From Lachnospiraceae bacterium (lineage in GTDB: Bacteria; Bacillota; Clostridia; Lachnospirales; Lachnospiraceae), in contig CAJTDN010000015.1 in assembly GCA_910574865.1 (NCBI GenBank), positions 1-64,000 on the forward strand: 64,000 bases of DNA. The letters are read 5' to 3'. The position numbers and the translations under genes are program-made. This document shows positions 27,075 through 35,844 of the stretch, one piece after another. How positions within the stretch are numbered: position 1 is the stretch's first letter; each line of letters starts with the position of its first letter. Below the pieces are notes generated by a model, which worked only from the letters and a program-made list of their open reading frames with translations, had not been told where the DNA came from and did no database searches.

Positions 27075-27722
27075 ATGAGGTTATATTTTGTAAGGCACGG
27101 GGAAACGGACTGGAACAAGGCGAGGCGGGTGCAGGGGCATTCGGACATCCCGCTAAACGAGTATGGGAAATATTTGGCGCGGGAGACGGGCAAGGGGCTT
27201 GCAAACGTACATTTCGACCTGGCTTATACGAGTCCGCTTGTACGTGCGCGGGAGACGGCCGAGCTGATTTTGGAGGGAAGACGTGTTCCCGTTATCGTGC
27301 ATGAGAAAATCAAGGAACTGGGATTTGGCGAATATGAGGGAATTTGTATCAGCGGGGAGCACAAGGCGCCGGAAACGGAGGAATTTAACAAGTTCTTTAC
27401 CGATACCGCACATTATGTCCCGGCAAAAGGTGCGGAGTCGATAGAGGGGCTTTTGGGGCGCACGCGGGAATTCTTGGAAGAACTGTACCAGAACCAGGAT
27501 CTTGGAGACAAGACGATTCTGCTTTCATCGCACGGGGCGGCGATGACGGGGCTTCTAAACAATATCAAGGGCAAGACGGAGGCGGCGGATTTCTGGAAGC
27601 AGGGAGTGCCGCCCAATTGTGCCGTGACGATTGTGGAGGTGGAAGATAAAAAGCCGACGATTGTCGCCGAAAACGTGGTGTATTACAAGGAACCGGTGCG
27701 GACGTGGAACGTGGGAGAGTGA
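27075..27722 (+). CDS. histidine phosphatase family protein
   Basis: 215 residues from ATG 27075 (GGGGAAGGGACG upstream). The RHGETDWN motif supplies phospho-accepting His8; LGFGEYEG and LSSHGAAMTGLL provide the remaining catalytic pocket. Members include phosphoglycerate mutase-like and alpha-ribazole phosphatases (CobC); substrate cannot be assigned from the sequence. It ends just before a large palindromic element. Confidence 0.85.
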   Translation: MRLYFVRHGETDWNKARRVQGHSDIPLNEYGKYLARETGKGLANVHFDLAYTSPLVRARETAELILEGRRVPVIVHEKIKELGFGEYEGICISGEHKAPETEEFNKFFTDTAHYVPAKGAESIEGLLGRTREFLEELYQNQDLGDKTILLSSHGAAMTGLLNNIKGKTEAADFWKQGVPPNCAVTIVEVEDKKPTIVAENVVYYKEPVRTWNVGE

Positions 27723-27802
27723 GCATGACCGTATCGTTGAGATTGGCCTGGCAAGTTATTTGGCGGACATGCTTTTTAACGTCGCGGAGGCGACTGGAAA
27801 GA

Positions 27803-28107
27803 AATTCATCATGATTAGCGTCGGTGTACAGAAGGCAACACGGTCGATGAAGGGCATATTTCCCCTCTTTCGTCGTTACTTTCACTCCGCGTACGTCCTT
27901 GTACGCGTCGCTCAAGTGCCTTGAAAGGGGGGAAATATGCCTCTTCACGACTCTGCGACCTCACCCATAGGGAGTTCAAGGGTTTTCACGGAAGATGAAT
28001 GAGGCGTACAAGGACGTACGCCGATTGAAGATAACGCTGAAAACCCTTGAAATCACATGTGCTGAGGCGTGTTGCCCTCCGTACACCGACGCTATTGATG
28101 AATGGGA
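27803..28107. repeat. large palindromic element with inverted termini and two nested arms
   Basis: The left terminus 27814-27843 and the right terminus 28067-28096 are inverted copies (26 of 30 bases match); ATTCATC lies outside both. Arm A: a 19-bp stem 27853-27871/27923-27941 enclosing GCGTAC-gtcctt-GTACGC (27889-27906). Arm B: a 14-bp perfect stem 27975-27988/28038-28051 enclosing GGCGTAC-aaggac-GTACGCC (28003-28022). The caps are the same sequence in inverse orientation. The outer stems share nothing yet both pair. Open frames inside look incidental. Confidence 0.7.
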
Positions 28108-28164
28108 CGCTTTGTTTCGGGAAGCAAAGGAGAATGCCAAGGTTCAACAGGAATATCATGTACA

Positions 28165-28210
28165 AAAATCAAAAGCCGCATTCTCCGCTGGAAATAAGGA
28201 GAATGCGGCC
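28165..28210 (-). terminator. terminator of the ABC-F gene
   Basis: On the minus strand GCCGCATTCTCC and its complement (28175-28186/28198-28209) are followed by TTTTGATTTTT. Confidence 0.85.
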
Positions 28211-28232
28211 ACGTTTCTCTTCGACTCAAAAA

Positions 28233-29867
28233 TCAATCGTCTTCTTCACGTTGTACCGTGTACGTCTGGCGTTTCCTTGCCATCTCGTCGCTTTCCAGGT
28301 ACTCGTCGTAGGTCGTAATCTTGTCAATCAGCTTGCCGCCCTGTACGATTTCCATGATGCGGTTGGCCGTGGTCTGGACAATCTGGTGGTCGCGGGAGGT
28401 GAACAGTATCACGCCCGGAAACTTTATCATGCCGTTGTTGAGCGCGGTGATGGATTCCATGTCCAAATGGTTGGTCGGCTCGTCAAAAACCAGGACGTTC
28501 GCCCCGGAAATCATCATCTTGGATAGTAAGCAGCGCACTTTCTCGCCTCCGGACAATACCTTCAGGCGTTTGACCCCGTCCTCGCCGCCAAACAACATCC
28601 GTCCCAGGAAACCGCGGACGTATGTCGCGTCCTTGATTTCGGAATATTGCGTCAGCCATTCGGTGATGGTATAGTCGCTGTCGAATTCTTCGCCGAAATC
28701 CTTCGGGAAATAAGCCTGCGAGGTCGTGATGCCCCATTTGTAAGTTCCACTGTCTGGTTCCATTTCTCCGGTCAGGATTTGGAAGAGCACGGTCTTGGCC
28801 AGCTCGTTGCTGCCGACGAAGGCCACCTTGTCATCGTGACCTAATGTAAACGTGACGTCGTCCAGCACCTTCACCCCGTCAATCGTCTTGGAAAGTCCTT
28901 CCACGGCGAGCACCTCGTTTCCAATCTCGCGGTTGGGACGGAAGTCGATATAAGGGTATTTGCGGCTGGACGGCTTAATCTCATCCAGTTGAATTTTTTC
29001 AAGGGCACGTTTCCTGGAGGTCGCCTGCTTCGACTTGGAGGCGTTGGCGCTAAAGCGGGAAATGAATTCCTGCAGTTCCTTGATTTTTTCCTCCTTTTTC
29101 TTGTTCGCCTCTTTCATCTGGCGAATCAAAAGCTGGCTGGATTCATACCAGAAATCGTAGTTCCCGGCGTAAAGCTGGATCTTGCCATAATCGATGTCCG
29201 CAATCTGGGTACAGACCTTGTTCAGGAAATAACGGTCATGGGACACCACGATGACCGTGTTTTCAAAATTAATCAAGAATTCTTCCAGCCAGGCGATGGC
29301 GTCCAAATCCAGGTGGTTGGTCGGCTCGTCAAGCAAGAGGATGTCCGGGTTGCCGAACAAGGCCTGCGCGAGCAATACCTTGACTTTTTCAGGTCCCGTC
29401 AGGTCCTTCAAGTTTTTGTAATGCAGTTCCGCCTCGATGCCGAGGCCGTTCAAGAGGCTGGCCGCGTCAGACTCCGCCTCCCAGCCGTTCATGGTGGCGA
29501 ATTCGGCTTCCAGTTCGCTGGCGCGTATCCCGTCCTCGTCCGTGAAATCTTCCTTGGCGTAGATGACCTCCTTTTCCTTCATGATTTCATAAAGGCGGGC
29601 GTTTCCCATGATGACCGCGTCAAGCACCGGGTATTCGTCATACTTGGACTGGTCCTGCTGCAAAAAGGAGAGCCGCTCGCCCGGGGTGATGACGATTTCC
29701 CCGCCCGTCGGCTCGAGCTGTCCGGACAAGATACGCAAAAACGTCGATTTTCCCGCACCGTTGGCACCGATGATGCCGTAACAGTTACCACCGATAAATT
29801 TGATGTTTACGTCTTCAAATAACGCCTTCTTGCCGAGGCGCAACGTAATGTTGTTTGCACTGATCAT
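28233..29867 (-). CDS. ABC-F family ATPase (YkpA/YbiT type)
   Basis: 544 residues from ATG 29867. Two ABC domains joined by a helical linker and with no membrane part, so it acts on the ribosome. First Walker A GANGAGKST; Walker B LLLDEPTNHLD in both halves; the first signature is degenerate (LTGPEK), the second is LSGGEK. The second Walker A is altered (GSNELAKTVLF). Both oddities match my memory of B. subtilis YkpA, so they are family traits. It belongs to the ABC-F translation-factor or ribosome-protection class. Its leader has a strong nested hairpin and its own promoter. Confidence 0.92.
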   Translation of the reverse strand: MISANNITLRLGKKALFEDVNIKFIGGNCYGIIGANGAGKSTFLRILSGQLEPTGGEIVITPGERLSFLQQDQSKYDEYPVLDAVIMGNARLYEIMKEKEVIYAKEDFTDEDGIRASELEAEFATMNGWEAESDAASLLNGLGIEAELHYKNLKDLTGPEKVKVLLAQALFGNPDILLLDEPTNHLDLDAIAWLEEFLINFENTVIVVSHDRYFLNKVCTQIADIDYGKIQLYAGNYDFWYESSQLLIRQMKEANKKKEEKIKELQEFISRFSANASKSKQATSRKRALEKIQLDEIKPSSRKYPYIDFRPNREIGNEVLAVEGLSKTIDGVKVLDDVTFTLGHDDKVAFVGSNELAKTVLFQILTGEMEPDSGTYKWGITTSQAYFPKDFGEEFDSDYTITEWLTQYSEIKDATYVRGFLGRMLFGGEDGVKRLKVLSGGEKVRCLLSKMMISGANVLVFDEPTNHLDMESITALNNGMIKFPGVILFTSRDHQIVQTTANRIMEIVQGGKLIDKITTYDEYLESDEMARKRQTYTVQREEDD

Positions 29868-29918
29868 GTTAAAATCCTCTGTTTCTGAAATAATGTTTGC
29901 GGTTACATGCGTTTCGCA

Positions 29919-29970
29919 GGCCGAATGCCATGCGGCAAAAAACCATGGTTTCGTAAATGGCATTTTGGCC
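29919..29970 (-). promoter_or_regulatory. three-tier hairpin in the ABC-F leader
   Basis: Minus strand: GGCC, then AATGCCAT pairing with ATGGCATT, enclosing palindromic AAACCATGGTTT, closed by GGCC. It sits between the promoter and the start codon, a place where ABC-F genes often carry attenuators. Confidence 0.55.
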
Positions 29971-29979
29971 GCTTACTCT

Positions 29980-30007
29980 ATTATACATAAAACGATTGAA
30001 TTTTCAA
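29980..30007 (-). promoter_or_regulatory. promoter of the ABC-F gene
   Basis: Minus strand TTGAAA (30007-30002), 16 bases, TATAAT (29985-29980). Confidence 0.65.
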
Positions 30008-30137
30008 GGGAAATATTGGTTTGTGGATGCGTATGGGAAAAGAAAGTATAGAAATTTCCGGATGAGGAATGACTCCCGCCGCTACCAGGGGCAAAAGGTC
30101 ATGTATGACATGCTTGCAGGAGGCAAAGGGTTCCGGT

Positions 30138-30443
30138 TATGTGCCGCTTAAGTTTTTGAAGGATTTCTATATTGAAGCATATAAACGTCTGCGGGCGATT
30201 TTGAAGGAAGAAACAGTGATTATGTTCCATGACGGGTTTCGGCTTTCGGCATGGAAAGATTTCTTTGTCAGGAATCATATGAAGAATGTGGTACTTGATC
30301 ATGGCCGTATTGGTTGGACAGACTTTGAAGGGACTTTGATTGTGTTATTACGGTTCTTGACTGTGGAGAAAAACATTAAGGAAGAGCAGGAGCTGATTGC
30401 AAGGCGGAAAGCGGAAAGACAAGGGAATGGAAAGGATGGCTGA
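30138..30443 (+). pseudogene. fragment of a GH5-like glycoside hydrolase
   Basis: The reading frame VPLKFLKDFYIEAYKRLRAI, then VIMFHDGFRLSAWKDFF and NVVLDHGRIG, resembles part of a family 5 exo-glucanase/cellulase barrel around the HDGFR strand. The regions before and after are missing: the N-terminal catalytic part is absent and the C-terminus (KNIKEEQELIARRKAERQ) drifts to a short charged end at 30443. No ribosome site or promoter found. I read it as gene debris. Confidence 0.5.
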
Positions 30444-30586
30444 AAGAATATTCCATACCGTACCGATGAAGGAGGGCACGGGTTTTTGAAATAACAATGA
30501 ATGGCCATGAAATGCGAGGAAAGCGTCTGCCGTGCTGGCGAGTACTTTCCTCGCATGAGTTTGGAGATTTTCACCTATGTTTTCCG

Positions 30587-31144
30587 TTAATCTAAAAATT
30601 CCACTTCGCCGCTCTCAATATGGTAGATGGCTCCGCACACTACCGTGCCTTCCTCGATGTCGAGGCTTTCCTTTATGACGGAGACGCTTCTTTTCACGTT
30701 CAGGCAGGAGGCTTTCAGTTCGTCCTTCTCGTCGCCGATGGCCTTGCGGATTTCGTCGGTCAAGTACTTGATGTGTCCGCCCGGCTCGTCGTGCAGGGCC
30801 GCGCCCACCGCGCCGCAGTGGTCGTGTCCGAGGACGACAACCAACGGGCTTCCCAAATGTTCGGTTGCGTATTCCACGCTGCCAAGCTGGTGGCGGTCCA
30901 TGACGTTTCCGGCCACGCGGATCGTGAAGAGTTCGCCGATTCCGGCGGTGAAGATGGCCTCGGGGATGACTCTTGAATCAGAACAAGTTATGACGACCGC
31001 GTACGGGAACTGCCCTTCGTCGCAGGTCTGTTTCCTTACGGCAGGGGAAACGTCTCCCGGGTTCGCCGCCGCCGTCAGGTAACGCTTGTTGCCCTCTTTC
31101 AATTTTTCTAGTGCCTGTGCGGCGGTTATTGTTTGTTTTGCCAT
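30587..31144 (-). CDS. beta-class carbonic anhydrase
   Basis: 185 residues. Zinc ligands are visible as Cys in CSDSRVIPE and as His and Cys in LGHDHCGAV; CSDSR also supplies the Asp-Arg dyad. It interconverts CO2 and bicarbonate in the cytoplasm, useful here for carboxylating enzymes such as pckA running toward oxaloacetate. The start is preceded by GGAGGAAAAAAC. It stands alone between gene debris and a structured intergenic element. Confidence 0.93.
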   Translation of the reverse strand: MAKQTITAAQALEKLKEGNKRYLTAAANPGDVSPAVRKQTCDEGQFPYAVVITCSDSRVIPEAIFTAGIGELFTIRVAGNVMDRHQLGSVEYATEHLGSPLVVVLGHDHCGAVGAALHDEPGGHIKYLTDEIRKAIGDEKDELKASCLNVKRSVSVIKESLDIEEGTVVCGAIYHIESGEVEFLD

Positions 31145-31223
31145 TGTTTTTTCCTCCGTTTCTGCTAGATGATTTTGGAAACCGACGTGACGCTTGATGC
31201 CGCGTTAGGTTTCGTTTAGAAAT

Positions 31224-31470
31224 GATGTTGGGGTCAAAACAAGTTCTGCCCCCATGATACCCACGGATTACTCCGCACTACGTGCTCTCGTTGTCTCCGT
31301 TCCGCTACGGTCGGCACTAAACGAACGTCCACTGGACGTTCAGTGCCCTAAAACACCTCAAATCCGCTCATTTTCCTACGGAAAATGGCTACTTTTCGGT
31401 GTTTTGCGTACTTCCAAAGTCATGCTTTTCCATGCAGGCATGGAACACATGACCTTTTGACCCTGGTATC
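31224..31470 (+). ncRNA. candidate structured RNA or palindromic element
   Basis: The ends 31224-31239 and 31455-31470 pair over 16 positions on the plus strand, four of them G-U. Inside are at least three two-tier arms: GGCACT/AGTGCC around GAACGTCCA/TGGACGTTC (31313-31347); AAAACACC/GGTGTTTT around ATTTTCC-tac-GGAAAAT (31350-31405); GTCATG/CATGAC around CCATG-cagg-CATGG (31419-31453). GCAC-tac-GTGC and CCGT-tccgct-ACGG lie in 31261-31311. No gene is evident. Confidence 0.5.
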
Positions 31471-31656
31471 TTAGAAATTAGTATATCATAGAATTCTTCC
31501 GTGTTCAATTAGAAAAAAGGTTGTATTTGGGTAAAAAAATCAATCTTGGGGTTTTCGAAACGGGAAAAACAGTTTATAATGTATCAATAGGAGTGGGCAA
31601 AAACGATGCCCCACTCTTGTTGAAACGGATTTTAGACGGAAAGGACAGTGAGACAA

Positions 31657-32514
31657 ATGCACAAGGCAACGATGGTACTGGAGGGCGGGGCCACCCGGGG
31701 CGTGTTCACGGCAGGTGCATTAGATTATCTGATGGAGCAAGACACGTACGTCTCCCATGTGATTGGCGTTTCCATGGGTTCGTGCAACGCCGCGGACTAT
31801 GTGTCGAGGCAGCCGGGGCGGACGAGGGACTGCTGCATACCGGAGAACCGGGCCTCAGGTTATATTTATGGGCCACGTGAGCTGATGAAGGAACGAAGCC
31901 TGATGAACATGGACATGATTTTTGACAAGTACCCGAACGAATTGCACCCGTTTGATTATGAGACGTATTTCAATTCGGGGATGAAGTGCGACATCGTGGT
32001 GACGAACTGCCTGACGGGAAAGGCGGAGTTTCTGGATGAGCGTGCCGATCGGGCGCGGCTGATGAAAATCTGCCGTGCTTCCTGCAGCATGCCGCTTTTG
32101 ACTCCGATTGTCAACGTGGACGGCGTGCCGTACCTGGACGGGGGAATCGCCGATTCCGTGCCGATAAGGAGGGCGGAGGAAATTGGAAATGAAAAGATCG
32201 TGGTCATCCTCACCCGCAACAAGGGGTATCGCAAGAAGCCATTGTCGCGCGGCATGGAACGGCTGTACCGTCACCAGTACAAGTCATATCCCAACTTCAT
32301 CCGCACGGCGGTGACGAGGAGCCTCTATTATAATAGGACAATGAACCACATCGACAGGTTGGAGCAGGAAGGGCGGATTTTTGTGCTTCGCCCGCTCGTG
32401 AAACCGGTTTCCCGGATAGAGCAAAATAAAGACACGTTGTTGGCGTTTTATGACCATGGATACCACCTGATGGAACGGGAGTACGGGCGGTTGATGGAAT
32501 ATTTGGAAGAATAG
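31657..32514 (+). CDS. patatin-like phospholipase family protein
   Basis: 285 residues from ATG 31657 with AAAGGAC ahead (GTG 31648 is possible). The oxyanion loop EGGATRGVFTAG, the nucleophile elbow GVSMGS and a DGG motif (PYLDGGIADS) give the Ser-Asp dyad of bacterial patatins (YjjU group). Likely a cytoplasmic lipid acyl hydrolase; substrate unknown. ppk1 follows 27 bases later, so they may be co-transcribed. A TATAAT near 31578 may be its -10. Confidence 0.9.
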   Translation: MHKATMVLEGGATRGVFTAGALDYLMEQDTYVSHVIGVSMGSCNAADYVSRQPGRTRDCCIPENRASGYIYGPRELMKERSLMNMDMIFDKYPNELHPFDYETYFNSGMKCDIVVTNCLTGKAEFLDERADRARLMKICRASCSMPLLTPIVNVDGVPYLDGGIADSVPIRRAEEIGNEKIVVILTRNKGYRKKPLSRGMERLYRHQYKSYPNFIRTAVTRSLYYNRTMNHIDRLEQEGRIFVLRPLVKPVSRIEQNKDTLLAFYDHGYHLMEREYGRLMEYLEE

Positions 32515-32541
32515 TTAGGAAAGAAAAGGAACGTGAAAGAA

Positions 32542-34701
32542 ATGGGAGCAAACAAGGAAAATGATTTGAATACGCGGCATGTCACTTACACGCAGAACCG
32601 GGAGCTGTCGTGGCTTCGGTTTGACCAGCGCGTCCTGGAGGAGGCGCAGGACGAGAACGTGCCATTGCTGGAGCGGCTCAAGTTCGTGTCAATTTTTACC
32701 AGCAACCTGGATGAATTTTTCATGATTCGCGTGGGGAGCCTCGTTGACTTGGCGGCCGTGGACGACAAGAAGGTGGACAGCAAGTCCGGGATGACCCCGA
32801 GCGGGCAGTTAGACGCCATCTACGAGGCGGTCGCGCCGCTTTACAAGGCTTGCGACAAGGTGTATACGGACATTAAAAAGCAGCTGGTGCCGTATGGAAT
32901 CAGCAGCCTTGGCATGAAAGACTTGGAACAGCAGGAGAAAAAGTATGTCAAAAAATATTTCAAGGAGCAGGTGCTGCCGGTATTGTCCCCGCAGATCGTG
33001 GATGCCAACCATCCTTTTCCACATTTGCTGAACAAGGAGATTTATGCGGTGGCATGCCTGAAATACGAGAACCGTTCGATGTGGGGCATCGTCCCGGTGC
33101 CGACGTTTTTGCCGGAGGTGTTGTACTTGCCGGGGAATGACATCCGCTATATCCGCATGGAAAAGATTATCGTGGAATATTTGGAGCTGATTTTCGAGCA
33201 GTACCAGGTATCGGACAAGAATTACATCTGCGTGACGCGTAATGCAGACATTTCCCCGGACGACGAAGCGCACGCGGACAATGCGGACTTTCGTTATGTC
33301 ATGAAGAAGGCCTTGCACAAGAGGCGGAAGATGGCGGTGGTGCGCCTGGAGGTGGCAAGCCCGTTAAGCAAGGAAATGGAGAAGTATTTCTGTGAAAAGT
33401 TCAAAATCGAGCAGAAATGCATTTTCCGCACGAAAATGCCGATGAAGCTGGGATACATTTTCCAGGTGATTGACAAGGCGCCGGCCTCGATGAAGCGCAG
33501 CCTTGTTGACAAGCCGTTCACCCCGCAGCCGTCGCCCATGGTGGCGGAGGGCGGCGTGATGGCCCAGGTCAAGCGGCGTGACGTGCTGCTTTCTTATCCA
33601 TATGAGAGCATGGAACCGTTCCTGCAACTAATTAAGGAGGCCGCCTACGATCCGAACGTCATGACAATCAAGATTACCATTTACCGGATGGCGAAGAAGA
33701 CGAGGCTCGTGGAGTATTTGTGCGCCGCGGCCGAAAACGGGAAGGAAGTGACGGCGCTGATTGAATTGCGCGCGCGCTTTGACGAGCAGAATAACATCGA
33801 GTGGTCGGAGCGCATGGAGGAGGCCGGATGCCGGGTGATTTACGGGTTCGAGGATTACAAGGTGCACTCCAAGGTCTGCCTGGTCACGTATCGCAATCGT
33901 GGGGAAATCAAGTATATTACGCAGGTGGGCACGGGAAATTATAACGAGAAGACGGCGAAAATGTACACCGATTATTGCCTGGTTACGGCGAACCAGGCGA
34001 TTGGCGAGGACGCGGCCGTGTTTTTCAAGAATTTGTCCATCGGGAACCTGGACGGGGTGTACCACCATTTGATTGTTTCGCCGACCAGCCTGAAGCAGAA
34101 GGTGCTGTCGTTGATGGACGATGAGATTCGCAAGGGCGCGGACGGGCGGATTTTGATGAAAATGAATTCCGTGACGGACATCGACTTCATCCACAAGGTG
34201 GCCGAGGCCTCCAGGGCGGGCGTGAAGGTGAACCTGATCGTGCGGGGAATCTGCTGCATCCTGCCAGGCGTGCCGGGCGAGACGGAAAACCTCAAGGTGC
34301 GCAGCATCGTGGGCAGGTACCTGGAGCACCCGCGCGTGTTCGTGTTCGGCGAGGGAAGCGGCGCGAAGGTATACATCGGTTCAGCCGACATGATGACGCG
34401 TAACACCGAGAAGCGGGTGGAGGTCGCCTGCCCGATTTATGACGCGTCCATTCGGGCACGGCTGGTTCGCGACTTGCAAATCATGCTGGCGGACAATGTG
34501 AAGGCCAGGCAGATGCAAAGTGACGGTACGTACTGCAAGATAGCGGTGGAGGGAAAGGCGGTTTGCGCGCAGGAAGAGTTCATGAAGCGTGCCCTGCGGG
34601 CGGAAAGGCCGAAGGCAGGGCCGGAAAAGAGGAAGCTGTTTGGCTCGATTCGCAAGTGGGTACGCCGGAGGGGAGAAGGGGGTCGCCCACGGAAACGGTA
34701 G
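32542..34701 (+). CDS. ppk: polyphosphate kinase 1
   Basis: 719 residues, the usual PPK1 length. The start is ATG 32542 with AAAAGGAAC ahead; GTG 32533 is an in-frame alternative. Domains: N-terminal helical (NRELSWLRFDQRVLEEA), head domain, and two PLD-like C-terminal domains. The autophosphorylated His442 lies in DYKVHSKVCL. GSADMMTRNTEKRVE marks the C2 domain. It makes inorganic polyphosphate from ATP. The C-terminus is rich in Lys/Arg and extends into the galM ribosome site region. Confidence 0.95.
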   Translation: MGANKENDLNTRHVTYTQNRELSWLRFDQRVLEEAQDENVPLLERLKFVSIFTSNLDEFFMIRVGSLVDLAAVDDKKVDSKSGMTPSGQLDAIYEAVAPLYKACDKVYTDIKKQLVPYGISSLGMKDLEQQEKKYVKKYFKEQVLPVLSPQIVDANHPFPHLLNKEIYAVACLKYENRSMWGIVPVPTFLPEVLYLPGNDIRYIRMEKIIVEYLELIFEQYQVSDKNYICVTRNADISPDDEAHADNADFRYVMKKALHKRRKMAVVRLEVASPLSKEMEKYFCEKFKIEQKCIFRTKMPMKLGYIFQVIDKAPASMKRSLVDKPFTPQPSPMVAEGGVMAQVKRRDVLLSYPYESMEPFLQLIKEAAYDPNVMTIKITIYRMAKKTRLVEYLCAAAENGKEVTALIELRARFDEQNNIEWSERMEEAGCRVIYGFEDYKVHSKVCLVTYRNRGEIKYITQVGTGNYNEKTAKMYTDYCLVTANQAIGEDAAVFFKNLSIGNLDGVYHHLIVSPTSLKQKVLSLMDDEIRKGADGRILMKMNSVTDIDFIHKVAEASRAGVKVNLIVRGICCILPGVPGETENLKVRSIVGRYLEHPRVFVFGEGSGAKVYIGSADMMTRNTEKRVEVACPIYDASIRARLVRDLQIMLADNVKARQMQSDGTYCKIAVEGKAVCAQEEFMKRALRAERPKAGPEKRKLFGSIRKWVRRRGEGGRPRKR

Positions 34702-34729
34702 TGGAGAAAAGAGAACGGAGATTGGGAAA

Positions 34730-35809
34730 ATGAAAAAATTACGAGTAAGGGAATTTGGCGGCACTTCGAAACATGAAAGCACGAAGCTTTACACGCTGAC
34801 CTGCGAGGACGGCGCGTCCATCTCGGTCACGGATTTCGGGGCCACGCTGGTAAGCGTCCTGGTGCCGGACGAAGACGGAAACATGCGTGACGTCGTGCTT
34901 GGTTATGACGACGCGGCGGGCTATGAGAAGGGCGGCGTTTTTTTCGGCGCGGTCGTGGGCAGGAACGCGAATCGGATTGGCGGGGCTACGTTCGATTTAA
35001 ACAACGTGACATACACGCTGGAAAAAAATGACAACGGCAATAATTTACATAGCGGGCCTGATTTTACGAATTTACGCCTATGGGACGTGAAGGAACAGGC
35101 CGACGACCACGTCACGTTTTCGCTGTTCAGTGCCGACGGCGACCAGGGGTATCCAGGAAACGTGGAACTTGTGGTGACATATGAATTGACGGAAGACCAC
35201 GAGGTGCGTTGCACTTATGACGCGGTACCGGACGAGGACACGATCCTCAATTTGACGAACCACAGCTATTTCAACCTGGAAGGGCACGACAGTGGCGACA
35301 TTCTCACCCACACGGCGTGGATTGGCGCGGACTATTATACGAAGGCGGACGCGGAGTCGATTCCGACGGGGGAACTGGGGGACGTCTTTGGCACGCCGAT
35401 GGATTTCCGTGACGGCCGGGTGATTGGCGCGCAGATTGACGCGGATTTCGAGGCGGTCAGGCTGGGTCAGGGATACGACCACAACTGGGTGCTTAGGAAC
35501 GCGGGCAAATATGAGAAGGTGGCGGAACTTCGCGCGCCGGTAAGCGGCATCCTAATGGAGGTTTACACGGATATGCCGGGCATGCAGCTTTATAGCGGCA
35601 ACTTTATCGTGCGCGAGGAGGGAAAGGCCGGGGCGGTGTATGCCCGCAGGCAGGGCATTTGCTTCGAGACGCAGTATTTTCCGGATGCAATACACCACGG
35701 GCAGTTCCTAAGCCCCGTTTGTAAGGCGGGGGAGAAGTACCATACGGAAACGGCGTATAAGTTCATGAGGCGGTCACAGATAAACGAGAACGATAACGGC
35801 TGGCATTGA
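34730..35809 (+). CDS. galM: aldose 1-epimerase (mutarotase)
   Basis: 359 residues from ATG 34730; AACGGAG precedes it. The long frame opening at 34589 overlaps ppk and is not used. GalM marks are the NRIGGATFDLN loop, NNLHSGP with the catalytic His, NLTNHSYFNLEG with the second His, and TDMPGMQLYSGNF. A catalytic Glu is expected near FETQYFPDAIHH. It interconverts alpha and beta sugar anomers. It may read through from ppk (28-base gap). Confidence 0.92.
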   Translation: MKKLRVREFGGTSKHESTKLYTLTCEDGASISVTDFGATLVSVLVPDEDGNMRDVVLGYDDAAGYEKGGVFFGAVVGRNANRIGGATFDLNNVTYTLEKNDNGNNLHSGPDFTNLRLWDVKEQADDHVTFSLFSADGDQGYPGNVELVVTYELTEDHEVRCTYDAVPDEDTILNLTNHSYFNLEGHDSGDILTHTAWIGADYYTKADAESIPTGELGDVFGTPMDFRDGRVIGAQIDADFEAVRLGQGYDHNWVLRNAGKYEKVAELRAPVSGILMEVYTDMPGMQLYSGNFIVREEGKAGAVYARRQGICFETQYFPDAIHHGQFLSPVCKAGEKYHTETAYKFMRRSQINENDNGWH

Positions 35810-35844
35810 ACGTTTCATAAGACTAGATGGAGAAATAAGGTTAT

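Noticed and set aside
27565-27948. Minus-strand ORF and plus-strand ORF at 27995-28318 sharing an AYKDVR peptide
   Set aside because: The shared peptide is explained by the inverted palindromic element; neither frame has a ribosome site or continues as a known family.
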